This document shows, in pieces, positions 1 through 6,229 of a DNA stretch of 11,937 nt. Position 1 is the first letter of the stretch. Each line of letters opens with the position of its first letter. Source of the DNA: CAYFFO01 sp964342485 (GTDB taxonomy: Bacteria; Chloroflexota; Dehalococcoidia; Lucifugimonadales; CAJWER01); the NCBI GenBank assembly GCA_964342485.1, contig CAYFFO010000044.1, forward strand, positions 1-11,937, written 5' to 3'. The position numbers were made by a program, and so were the translations under genes. The notes below the pieces were generated by a model. That model was given only the letters and a program-made list of their open reading frames with translations, made no database searches and had not been told where the DNA came from.

Positions 1-432
1 CCTTTTCATGATTGTGATGAAAACATGGGTACTATAAATGTAATTAAAGGCAGTCATAATTGGCCCCTGCAGTCTGATGACTTAGACTTTTTCCTTCGAA
101 ATACTGACAATGAAACCCTGGAAAAGAAATTTGTTACCGGTGGCAATCAAATAGTAAAGCATCCAGTAAATCTAAAAAAAGGTGAAGTCAGTTTCCATCA
201 CTGTAAAATCATACATGGGAGCGGTCCTAACATGAATGACAAACCAAGGCGTGCCATAGCAGTCCATATGCAAGATCACGATAACCGGTACGTATTAAAA
301 AAGAAACCAGACGGCACCAACTTCTCTCACTCTATTGTCGAATTACTAAATCTCTCTAAAACAGATAAGGAACCCGATTTTAAAAATCCTATCTTATGTC
401 GAACGTTATACGAAAAAACCAATGACATTTAA
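1..432 (+). CDS. Phytanoyl-CoA dioxygenase (PhyH) family protein, 3' part
   Basis: The reading frame is open from base 1, so the gene starts outside the window; the first ATG at 25 is internal. 143 residues are visible. The family comprises cytoplasmic Fe(II)/2-oxoglutarate-dependent oxygenases that hydroxylate small organic substrates. Visible signatures are an N-G-type turn followed by INVIKGSH (visible residues 12-19, matching the usual viPGSH strand), then the distal iron-ligand His in IIHGSGPN (His72), and the PRRA segment whose Arg (83/84) normally binds the 2-oxoglutarate carboxylate. The first two ligands (HxD) must lie upstream, outside the window. The 3' end overlaps the sugar-isomerase-like gene by 11 bases in another frame, indicating translational coupling in one operon. 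The substrate cannot be inferred. Family assignment is firm; the physiological role is not. Confidence 0.85.
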   Translation, partial: PFHDCDENMGTINVIKGSHNWPLQSDDLDFFLRNTDNETLEKKFVTGGNQIVKHPVNLKKGEVSFHHCKIIHGSGPNMNDKPRRAIAVHMQDHDNRYVLKKKPDGTNFSHSIVELLNLSKTDKEPDFKNPILCRTLYEKTNDI

Positions 433-1261
433 ATTAGGATATTCTACATATGCTCTAAGAATGCTCGATCCATTTGACGCAATTCAATTGATCAAAGATA
501 CCCAATACGAAGCAGTAGAAATCTGTCTCAGAGATGGATGGCCAACTTCACCTTTACAGTTTACAAATACAAACCAGTTGAATTTGCGACAGAAAATACA
601 AGACCTTGGGTTTCCACCCCCCATACTATTTGGTGATATAGATGTCTGTGCATCAACTTCAGATCGTGCTGCTATGTTAGACCTTACGATGCAAAAATTT
701 GAAATGGCTCATAAACTTCACTTTGACAATTACCCCATCATGCTTACAACCACCATTGGAAAATCTGCACCTGCTTGGGAATCTGGAAAAGTTCAAATAA
801 AAGAATCCTTTCTCGAACTTGCTGACATCGCAGCTGAAAACAATGTAGTTATAGCTATAGAAGGGCATGCCGGAACCGACTTTGAAACACCAGAAAAAGC
901 CGTATGGCTTATGGAACAAACCCTGCATCCGAACTTGAAAATTGACCTAGACATTTCACATTATGTGGTTGAAGAAATTGACATATCTCATACTGTAAAT
1001 CTATGTTCCCCATATACATCAATGATTCATATCAAAGATGGAAGAAAATGGGATGGAAAAGTTGATTACTGCCTGACAGGTGATGGGGGAATAGATATCC
1101 GGCTATTTCTAAATCTCATTAAAGAAAATGGATTGGATAGTCTGCCAATATTTGCAGAAGTCAGCGTTCAGCAATCTTCCCAATCTGATTACGACCCAGA
1201 AATTACTGCAAAATCCTGTTTTAATGCACTCGACAAAGCCAGGAACGAAATCGATTCATAA
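422..1261 (+). CDS. Sugar phosphate isomerase/epimerase-like TIM-barrel protein (xylose isomerase-like / AP endonuclease 2 fold)
   Basis: 279 residues, the usual length for single-domain members of the xylose-isomerase-like TIM-barrel superfamily, which isomerise, epimerise or dehydrate sugars and polyols using a divalent metal. The N-terminus FKLGYSTYAL is a typical first strand. The expected metal and catalytic residues are in order: Glu147 in IAIEGHAG, Asp177 and His180 in DLDISH, His203 in MIHIKDG, and Glu246 in FAEVS. No signal peptide is visible, so it is probably cytoplasmic. The ATG lies within the last codons of the dioxygenase gene and has no clear Shine-Dalgarno sequence, which fits coupled translation. 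The pairing with a PhyH oxygenase suggests a joint catabolic step on a sugar-like compound; this is inference. Its 3' end faces the convergent esterase pair 31 bases away. Confidence 0.85.
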   Translation: MTFKLGYSTYALRMLDPFDAIQLIKDTQYEAVEICLRDGWPTSPLQFTNTNQLNLRQKIQDLGFPPPILFGDIDVCASTSDRAAMLDLTMQKFEMAHKLHFDNYPIMLTTTIGKSAPAWESGKVQIKESFLELADIAAENNVVIAIEGHAGTDFETPEKAVWLMEQTLHPNLKIDLDISHYVVEEIDISHTVNLCSPYTSMIHIKDGRKWDGKVDYCLTGDGGIDIRLFLNLIKENGLDSLPIFAEVSVQQSSQSDYDPEITAKSCFNALDKARNEIDS

Positions 1262-1277
1262 TTATCCAAAAAAACCC

Positions 1278-1306
1278 GATTGATATCCGTACCTAAGATA
1301 TCAGTT
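1278..1306. terminator. Possible bidirectional terminator hairpin between convergent genes
   Basis: TGATATC at 1281-1287 and GATATCA at 1297-1303 form a 7-bp perfect inverted repeat with a 9-base loop. It is extendable outward by an A-T pair and two G-T wobbles. Read leftward it is followed by a run of seven T (complement of 1268-1274) eight bases on; read rightward it is followed by a T-rich GTTTCTTT. It lies exactly where the plus-strand isomerase gene and the minus-strand esterase gene converge, and overlaps the last codons of the latter. The stem is AT-rich and weak, so the call is tentative. Confidence 0.35.
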
Positions 1307-2144
1307 TCTTTGAAAGCCATGCCTCTTCATATTCATGATCAAGAAAACCATGGCCTGTATTGGTTCGTATTTCTGTCTCTGATTTGATTGCATTAGCTAA
1401 TTTCTCAACAAGAGCAAGTTTATTCTCGTTACATGTTAATAGGGTCTCAGTCTTTATAGTTGAAGCAAAAGCTAATGGGTCGAACAAAGATATAGTATCC
1501 ATTACTTTTTCAATGCTATCTGGAAACAATCTTATATAATCTGTAAACTCTTGGTCCGGATACTCAGTAAGATCCTGGATCGCATCAGATGCACCTCTGA
1601 AAATAAATCCATTTAGAAGTAAGTACTTTATTTCTGGCCTCAAAGCAGCTGAAATGGCAGCAAGATCATTACCCACAACAGCAAGCTTAGAAACATCAAC
1701 AGCCGTGTTTCCTTTCAATATATCCAATGCTCTAAGACAGTCAGCTATAATATATCGCCATATGTATTGAGATGAATCCGGTAATCCAGTTGTCAACAAA
1801 CCTGGGTATTCAGCTGCAAAATCCTGGTCTGCCCTCCTTTGTCCCCGATGGCTAAAAGCGAGAATTACATATTTGGCGCGTCTTTCAAAGGCAGGAACAG
1901 AAACAACGCTGCCATAAGATGGCATTTGTAATAATCCTGGAAAAGGACCTTCCCCTTTGGGAACAGTTAAATAAGCAAAGAGCGGATATCGCCCAACCCC
2001 ACGAAAACTCACCTCATAAGCTATTGAGTTTTCGTTCGATCTTATAGGAAGTTCGGTAGCTTTAACCTCATCGTTATTGAGCTCAGAAACCTCTAAATCT
2101 ACAGCCGACCAATATGAATTAAAATCATGTGCATTTACAGTCAT
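1293..2144 (-). CDS. Acetyl xylan esterase-like alpha/beta hydrolase paralogue with Asp at the nucleophile position
   Basis: 283 residues, collinear with the protein encoded just upstream on the same strand. Shared landmarks are the FxxxW N-terminus, PIRS, a YPGLLT segment, LRALD, the LRPE/LRPD helix end, and a YPxxEFTDYIRLFPD-like block. The nucleophile elbow reads G158-N159-D160-L161-A162 instead of G-S-S-Q-G: codon 160 is GAT (1665-1667), so the catalytic Ser is replaced by Asp. The acid-residue loop (GLKDDVCPP in the neighbour) is shortened to CNEN around residues 238-241, but the His is kept (GHGF, His265). The frame is intact, arguing against a decaying pseudogene. Asp nucleophiles occur in haloalkane dehalogenases and epoxide hydrolases of the same fold, so a changed chemistry or a non-catalytic partner role are both possible. 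The start lies 13 bases after the neighbour's stop, so the two are co-transcribed. Confidence 0.75.
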   Translation of the reverse strand: MTVNAHDFNSYWSAVDLEVSELNNDEVKATELPIRSNENSIAYEVSFRGVGRYPLFAYLTVPKGEGPFPGLLQMPSYGSVVSVPAFERRAKYVILAFSHRGQRRADQDFAAEYPGLLTTGLPDSSQYIWRYIIADCLRALDILKGNTAVDVSKLAVVGNDLAAISAALRPEIKYLLLNGFIFRGASDAIQDLTEYPDQEFTDYIRLFPDSIEKVMDTISLFDPLAFASTIKTETLLTCNENKLALVEKLANAIKSETEIRTNTGHGFLDHEYEEAWLSKKLIS

Positions 2145-2157
2145 GGTTGTATCTTTA

Positions 2158-3078
2158 TCATTTCAGATTGTCTGACATAAATTCCATTACTATTTTCCCA
2201 TGCCCCAAAGCACCACCAGAATCATGTGCACAGTTCTCATAAGTATAAAGCTTCTTCTGTTTGCTACCTATTGCATCAAAAACTGCATACCCTGTTTCAG
2301 GCGGGCATACGTCATCTTTCAGACCAATATTTACTATGATCGGACATTTTATTTGATCTACAAAATTGTGTATGTCATAGTAGTTGATCACTTCGCGAAC
2401 AATATCTTTTTTATCAGGAAAAACACGTAGATAATCGTTAATTTCCTCGTATGGATACGATCGCGTAAGTGAAGCTGCATCCATCATGGAACAAAGATAC
2501 GGCGCACCCGCCGAAGATGCTTTCACAAGATCTGGGCGAAGAGAGGATAGTAGTAAAGTCAATGCTCCACCCTGACTAGAACCCATAACACCTACTCTTT
2601 CCTGATCGACCTCAGGAAATGATACGAGTAAGTCTAATGCCCTTAAAGCATCCATATAAAATCCTCTATAGCCATACGAATCCCTGTCATCAATATTATG
2701 AGTAAGCAGTCCAGGGTACCCTGGATTAAAAACGCTATTACTTCTAAGTTTACCTCTAGGAGCTACTGAAAATACAGCATAACCCTGGGATGCAATCGCA
2801 CTAGGAAACGCTGGCTCTCCGACATACCCAGGGACTTGAAGCAAGGCAGGAAACTTTCCGCCCACAACCTTTGGGCGTCCATACCATCCAGCTATCTCCA
2901 ACCCCTCAAAACTAAAATACCTTACATCGAACACTTCAACTTCTGGGCTAGATCTGATGGGTAGATAGGTTAGGCTTGGGTTAAGGGGTATTTGCTCTGT
3001 TGAAAATACCGTCTCTTCCCAGAAATCATCAAAGTCCGTTGGCTTGATTACACTACTATTATGTAAATTGGCAACCAT
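2158..3078 (-). CDS. Acetyl xylan esterase / cephalosporin-C deacetylase-like alpha/beta hydrolase
   Basis: 306 residues, near the ~320 typical of the AXE1 family, which deacetylates acetylated sugars and related esters. A full catalytic triad is visible: Ser168 in the elbow G166-S-S-Q-G170, Asp255 in GLKDDVCPP (the family's GLxDxVCPP), and His285 in NCAHDSGG. The PGY at 83-85 matches the oxyanion-hole region. No signal peptide is apparent, suggesting a cytoplasmic enzyme acting on imported esters. It is the first gene of a two-gene minus-strand operon; the second is a tandem paralogue that has lost the Ser nucleophile. A sigma70-like promoter is seen about 20-45 bases upstream. The start ATG is preceded by a weak AAGG. 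The true substrate is unknown; family assignment is firm. Confidence 0.87.
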   Translation of the reverse strand: MVANLHNSSVIKPTDFDDFWEETVFSTEQIPLNPSLTYLPIRSSPEVEVFDVRYFSFEGLEIAGWYGRPKVVGGKFPALLQVPGYVGEPAFPSAIASQGYAVFSVAPRGKLRSNSVFNPGYPGLLTHNIDDRDSYGYRGFYMDALRALDLLVSFPEVDQERVGVMGSSQGGALTLLLSSLRPDLVKASSAGAPYLCSMMDAASLTRSYPYEEINDYLRVFPDKKDIVREVINYYDIHNFVDQIKCPIIVNIGLKDDVCPPETGYAVFDAIGSKQKKLYTYENCAHDSGGALGHGKIVMEFMSDNLK

Positions 3079-3094
3079 GATATTGAAACCTTAC

Positions 3095-3122
3095 TCTATA
3101 ATAGACCAGTGACCCAGGTCAA
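3095..3122 (-). promoter_or_regulatory. Sigma70-like promoter for the esterase pair with an embedded dyad
   Basis: Read on the minus strand, TTGACC (complement of 3117-3122; 5 of 6 to TTGACA) is followed after 16 bases by TATAGA (complement of 3095-3100; 4 of 6). The esterase ATG is 16 bases further on. The spacer contains a 17-base imperfect palindrome at 3104-3120 with GACC and GGTC at its ends, overlapping the -35 box, the position expected of a repressor operator. No regulator gene is adjacent. Confidence 0.45.
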
Positions 3123-3268
3123 AATTTCTAACATGCTTCCTAACTGTTCAATCAAATAAAATAAATTTTACAAAATCTTTTGTCTTATTAGCTATACGAC
3201 CCAGCAAACAAATTTATCGTCAAATAACAGGAAATTAAAAACTCAAACACTTTAATTATTTTTTTGTC

Positions 3269-3772
3269 ATGAATAATACCCAATTACTATATTCTGAAAA
3301 ACAGCGTTTTCGTCAATTGTGGTTGTGGCTACTCGTTTTTATCGGACCAGTCCTTTTCGCTTGGTTCATATTGCAACAAATAATCCTGAATTCACCTGCC
3401 GGTAACAATCCGGCAAACGATTTAATACTGCTAATATCAGGAGCCATATTTGGGATTGGTCTGCCGGTTTTTATATATTTATGTGGGCTTGATACAGAGG
3501 TAAGAAGTAACGGGGTTTATGTACGTTTTCGTCCATTCCACAGAAAATCAATATTTTACTCTTTTAAAGACATTAAGACTATAGAATCAGTCACGTATAG
3601 TCCGATTAAAGACTATGGGGGATGGGGAATTAGATACGGTAAACTAGGGAAAGCCTATAACGTAAGTGGAAATAAGGGAGTTCATCTCAAATTTAGGAGT
3701 GGCCAAAATCTTCTCATCGGTTCTCAACAAAATCAGCTATTATATGACTCTATAGTTAACCACATCGATTAA
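3269..3772 (+). CDS. Small membrane protein with two transmembrane helices and a conserved soluble C-terminal domain (possibly DUF6141-like)
   Basis: 167 residues. Two hydrophobic helices are predicted by eye at about 17-40 and 51-73, followed by a soluble beta-rich region. The C-terminal part has strongly patterned sequence: RFRPFHRK (87-93), then YSPIKDYGGWGIRYG (110-124), then KAYNVSGNKGVHL (128-140), and LLIGSQQ (148-154). I recognise the YGGWGIR...AYNVSGN pattern from a family of uncharacterised bacterial membrane proteins, and the fold resembles membrane-associated bacterial PH-like domains. The family number is from memory and uncertain. No function is known. The ATG lacks a Shine-Dalgarno sequence, but the next in-frame start candidates would remove the conserved QRFRQ segment. 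It has its own upstream intergenic region (3079-3268), divergent from the esterases. Confidence 0.7.
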   Translation: MNNTQLLYSEKQRFRQLWLWLLVFIGPVLFAWFILQQIILNSPAGNNPANDLILLISGAIFGIGLPVFIYLCGLDTEVRSNGVYVRFRPFHRKSIFYSFKDIKTIESVTYSPIKDYGGWGIRYGKLGKAYNVSGNKGVHLKFRSGQNLLIGSQQNQLLYDSIVNHID

Positions 3773-3840
3773 AATTATGGTTTCAGTAAATTTGATCACA
3801 TTAAAACTTTTAATGCATCTCAAATGGAATTTTATTTGCC

Positions 3841-4290
3841 TTGCTACATATCAACCGATTCAAACTAATCGTATGGTTTAGTCGATTTCATAAAACCGTC
3901 CTAAAACTAAGCGGTGGGAAATTGATGTATCAACTCATGGGATTAGACATGTTACTTCTTTCCACAAAAGGTCGAAAGACAGGCGAGCTACGACAGACCC
4001 CATTACTCTTTATTAAAGAAGACGGCAACTATTATTGTGTTGCTTCTTTTGGAGGCAACGATAGACATCCAGATTGGTTTCTTAATATTTTGGCAGAACC
4101 TAGAGTTCAGCTAACTGTGAAACAAAAAAATCTTAATGCGATCGCAACTGAAATATCTGGACAAGAAAGAAAAAGTATGTGGGAAAAATTAACTGGGTAC
4201 TATCCCAATTTTAATTCGTACCAGGACAGCACAACACGAATAATACCTGTAATTAAGTTTAAACCAACCAAATTAAACATCTCAATTTAA
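3841..4290 (+). CDS. Nitroreductase/quinone reductase family deazaflavin (F420)-dependent oxidoreductase, Ddn type
   Basis: 149 residues, the normal size for the Ddn/FDR-A split-barrel family, which uses reduced coenzyme F420 to reduce quinones, nitro compounds or activated alkenes, often near the membrane. Visible motifs in order are the leading amphipathic region, GG at 25-26, STKGRKTGELRQTPL (41-55), ASFGGNDRHPDWFLNI (68-83), and a C-terminal YPNFNSYQ...TRIIPV (121-137). The start is a TTG: the frame is closed by a stop at 3811-3813 and no in-frame ATG lies between it and 3841, while the next ATG (codon 29) would cut into the domain. It follows the membrane-protein gene by 68 bases and ends 16 bases from the convergent sulfatase-like gene. 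This family points to an F420-producing host, such as Chloroflexota or Actinomycetota. Confidence 0.85.
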   Translation: MLHINRFKLIVWFSRFHKTVLKLSGGKLMYQLMGLDMLLLSTKGRKTGELRQTPLLFIKEDGNYYCVASFGGNDRHPDWFLNILAEPRVQLTVKQKNLNAIATEISGQERKSMWEKLTGYYPNFNSYQDSTTRIIPVIKFKPTKLNISI

Positions 4291-4306
4291 AAGCCATTAA
4301 ACCTCA

Positions 4307-5698
4307 TCAAATCCGAAGCGTGTTCCTCGGTATCAACAATGATTTGGGCAAATTAGTGTCCTTCATAAATTTAATTAATCTTTCATGAACATCTCTTGCA
4401 TTATCAGGCTCTAAACTAACAACATCATTGTTTTGATAGGGATCCGAAGGTAGATGATAAAGCTGTGACATTCCCTCATCGATACTGTAAAGAAGCGACC
4501 AATCTTCAGTTGTTACAGTAGTGACAGGTGCTTTACCAAGACGTCTTCTTATATTATCAACTGAATCTACTGGATCACCGGGATTAGCAAAGGGAACAGT
4601 GGAGACAGTAAAGTCCCTGCCCTTAATAGTTTTATCATGTACTCTTGGAAGTAGCGACATTCCTTCCACATGCTCAGGAATTGATTCATTCATAGCATCC
4701 AAAACTGTAGGCATTATATCTATCGCTGAAGTTATACCTTTATAAACTCCAGAAGATACTCCAGGTATATATACTAACAAGGGTACAAGAACTATCTCTT
4801 CATATAGAGGGGAAAAATCCCACATTGCGTCTTGGTCACTATGTTTATATATAGATCCATCTGATTTTTTAGCGAAGGTAAGCTTGCCAAATAAGCCATC
4901 GTGCTCTCCAAAATAAAATCCATGATCTGATGTAAATATAATTGCAGTATTTTCCATAAGGCCCATGTTCTCGACCATTCTAAGTAAGTAGCCTATCCAG
5001 GTATCAACCATCGTTACTTCTCCCTTATAAGTAGCAAACGCTTTATTGACATGGTTTGCTGTTAATCCAGGAGAATCTGTCCAATTACCATATATCGGCT
5101 GAACTATCTCACCGTCATAATCTGGCATGTACATCTCAGTGTAATAACTAGGGGCATCCCAAGGTTCATGAGGATCCCAGGTGTCCAAATATAGAAAAAA
5201 TTCTTCTTTATGATGAAGCTGTAACCATTCCATTGCCTTAGATACAGTCTGTGCTACATTTCTATCAGATTCAAAACGCCATGAATCCCTTATATCTCTA
5301 GACTCATGATGGTGAGTATCTTTCAATCTTGTAACTGAACCTTCCTGCCCAGAATGCATGGAAAAAGTCTGGAAACCTTTATCGTAATTCATCCCTCCTC
5401 TTAAATAGAATGGTGTATCTACCATAGCAGCTGTATGGACGCCGCTTTTGGAAAGAATTTCCGCAAGGGTAATTGCATTATCTGGAATAGGCTCCCATCC
5501 CATAAATGACATAGTCCATCTACCCGTCGCATGGTCGGCACGCGTGGGCATCGTAGGAAAACCTGCAGCATAATGCCTTTCAAATCTTGTAGATCTGGAT
5601 GCTAACGCATCAAGTGATGGAGTTATGGCATTCGACTTACCATAAGCTCCGAGGTGATCCTGTCTAAAAGTATCCGCTACAATCCATATAACATTCAT
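4307..5698 (-). CDS. Sulfatase / alkaline-phosphatase superfamily hydrolase with Thr in place of the formylglycine Cys/Ser
   Basis: 463 residues, full sulfatase-family length. The N-terminal metal strand reads IWIVADTFRQDHLGAYG (Asp9, Asp14). The signature normally C/S-x-P-x-R-x4-TG is T49-M-P-T-R53-A-D-H-A-T58-G59-R60; codon 49 is ACG (5552-5554). Further on, TSDHG (256-260) supplies Asp258 and His259 for the metal, and GEHDGLFGK (264-272) is the usual downstream block. With Thr the residue cannot become formylglycine, so classical sulfatase chemistry is unlikely. Thr is the nucleophile in related phosphodiesterases and phosphonate hydrolases of the same fold. No signal peptide is visible, so it is probably cytoplasmic. 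The start is supported by AAAGG about 8 bases upstream. It is a single gene, convergent with the Ddn-type gene and divergent from the tautomerase-like gene. Confidence 0.85.
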   Translation of the reverse strand: MNVIWIVADTFRQDHLGAYGKSNAITPSLDALASRSTRFERHYAAGFPTMPTRADHATGRWTMSFMGWEPIPDNAITLAEILSKSGVHTAAMVDTPFYLRGGMNYDKGFQTFSMHSGQEGSVTRLKDTHHHESRDIRDSWRFESDRNVAQTVSKAMEWLQLHHKEEFFLYLDTWDPHEPWDAPSYYTEMYMPDYDGEIVQPIYGNWTDSPGLTANHVNKAFATYKGEVTMVDTWIGYLLRMVENMGLMENTAIIFTSDHGFYFGEHDGLFGKLTFAKKSDGSIYKHSDQDAMWDFSPLYEEIVLVPLLVYIPGVSSGVYKGITSAIDIMPTVLDAMNESIPEHVEGMSLLPRVHDKTIKGRDFTVSTVPFANPGDPVDSVDNIRRRLGKAPVTTVTTEDWSLLYSIDEGMSQLYHLPSDPYQNNDVVSLEPDNARDVHERLIKFMKDTNLPKSLLIPRNTLRI

Positions 5699-5731
5699 TA
5701 ATTTACCTTTACTCTTTAATAAAACAATCTA

Positions 5732-5767
5732 ATCACTTACCAATAGACGAACTATCTCTCAAGTGAT
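5732..5767. repeat. Inverted repeat in the divergent region between the sulfatase-like and tautomerase-like genes
   Basis: ATCACTT at 5732-5738 and AAGTGAT at 5761-5767 are exact reverse complements separated by 22 bases. They lie between the two divergent genes, about 35-70 bases upstream of the sulfatase-like start. The spacing is long for a transcript hairpin, and would suit a two-site operator. Support is only by position and symmetry. Confidence 0.25.
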
Positions 5768-5792
5768 GATACCTGATTAATATGTTTATAAC

Positions 5793-5815
5793 CCGGTTTT
5801 CACTATAATGACCGG
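5793..5815 (+). promoter_or_regulatory. Candidate promoter -10 (TATAAT) within a CCGGT/ACCGG dyad upstream of the tautomerase-like gene
   Basis: A perfect TATAAT sits at 5804-5809, about 70 bases before the ATG at 5881. It is enclosed by CCGGT (5793-5797) and ACCGG (5811-5815), an inverted repeat with a 13-base centre, which could be an operator over the -10. No good -35 hexamer is present at 16-18 bases, so the promoter, if real, may depend on an activator. Confidence 0.35.
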
Positions 5816-5880
5816 AGCTTTGTCTGTAAGCGCTCTGATTGATACAATTGGTGATATTAAATAAACGCACGGAGGATAAA

Positions 5881-6027
5881 ATGCCAGACGTAACAGTTGA
5901 TTGGAATGCAGGTAGAACTCAAGAACAGAAAGACAAAATCGCTAAGGTTATTGAAAATGCTCTGGTAGAAATTGGTAAAGCACCCAGAGAAAACGTGAAA
6001 ATCACTTTCAAAGATAACCCGGTTTAG
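5881..6027 (+). CDS. 4-oxalocrotonate tautomerase-like protein, short form
   Basis: 48 residues beginning MPDVTVDWNAGRTQEQKDKI. After Met removal this exposes the N-terminal Pro that is the catalytic base of the tautomerase superfamily. GRT at 11-13 and EQKDKIAKVIENAL match the first strand, loop and helix, and VKITFKDNP matches the second long strand. The ATG at 5881 is chosen because a strong GGAGG (5871-5875) lies 5 bases upstream and only this start places Pro at position 2; an in-frame TTG further upstream would bury it. At 48 residues it is shorter than the usual ~60, and lacks the C-terminal hairpin after DNP. Read-through beyond the TAG gives nothing recognisable. Members act on 2-hydroxydienoates or other enol-keto substrates. 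The gene stands alone between divergent and convergent neighbours. Confidence 0.75.
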   Translation: MPDVTVDWNAGRTQEQKDKIAKVIENALVEIGKAPRENVKITFKDNPV

Positions 6028-6129
6028 ATATCCAAGAAATTCACATCTAACATAATTTTATTTCACATAATAAGTAGCAATAGTTAGGTGTTGCGAATAA
6101 GTTTCTTAGAATATATAAAATCGCTCACT

Positions 6130-6229
6130 NNNNNNNNNNNNNNNNNNNNNNNNNNNNNNNNNNNNNNNNNNNNNNNNNNNNNNNNNNNNNNNNNNNNNNN
6201 NNNNNNNNNNNNNNNNNNNNNNNNNNNNN
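6130..6229. other. Assembly gap (100 N)
   Basis: Exactly 100 consecutive N bases, the conventional filler for a scaffold gap of unknown true length. The pstS-like frame enters it from the right. The 46 bases on the left side (6084-6129) also stay open in the same nominal frame, ending with a TAA, but that continuity means nothing if the gap size is arbitrary. Confidence 0.97.

Noticed and set aside
4521..4745. Plus-strand 74-codon frame opposite the sulfatase-like gene
   Set aside because: Antisense shadow of a conserved coding region with no ribosome-binding site or domain.
5839..5880. Upstream TTG start at 5839 giving a 62-residue tautomerase
   Set aside because: It would bury the catalytic N-terminal Pro and ignores the strong GGAGG placed for the ATG at 5881.
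5788..6025. 12-bp direct repeat ATAACCCGGTTT at 5788-5799 and 6014-6025 flanking the tautomerase-like gene, as a sign of insertion
   Set aside because: One copy lies inside the coding end and a repeat of this length is expected a few times by chance in a window of this size; no transposase or terminal inverted repeats.
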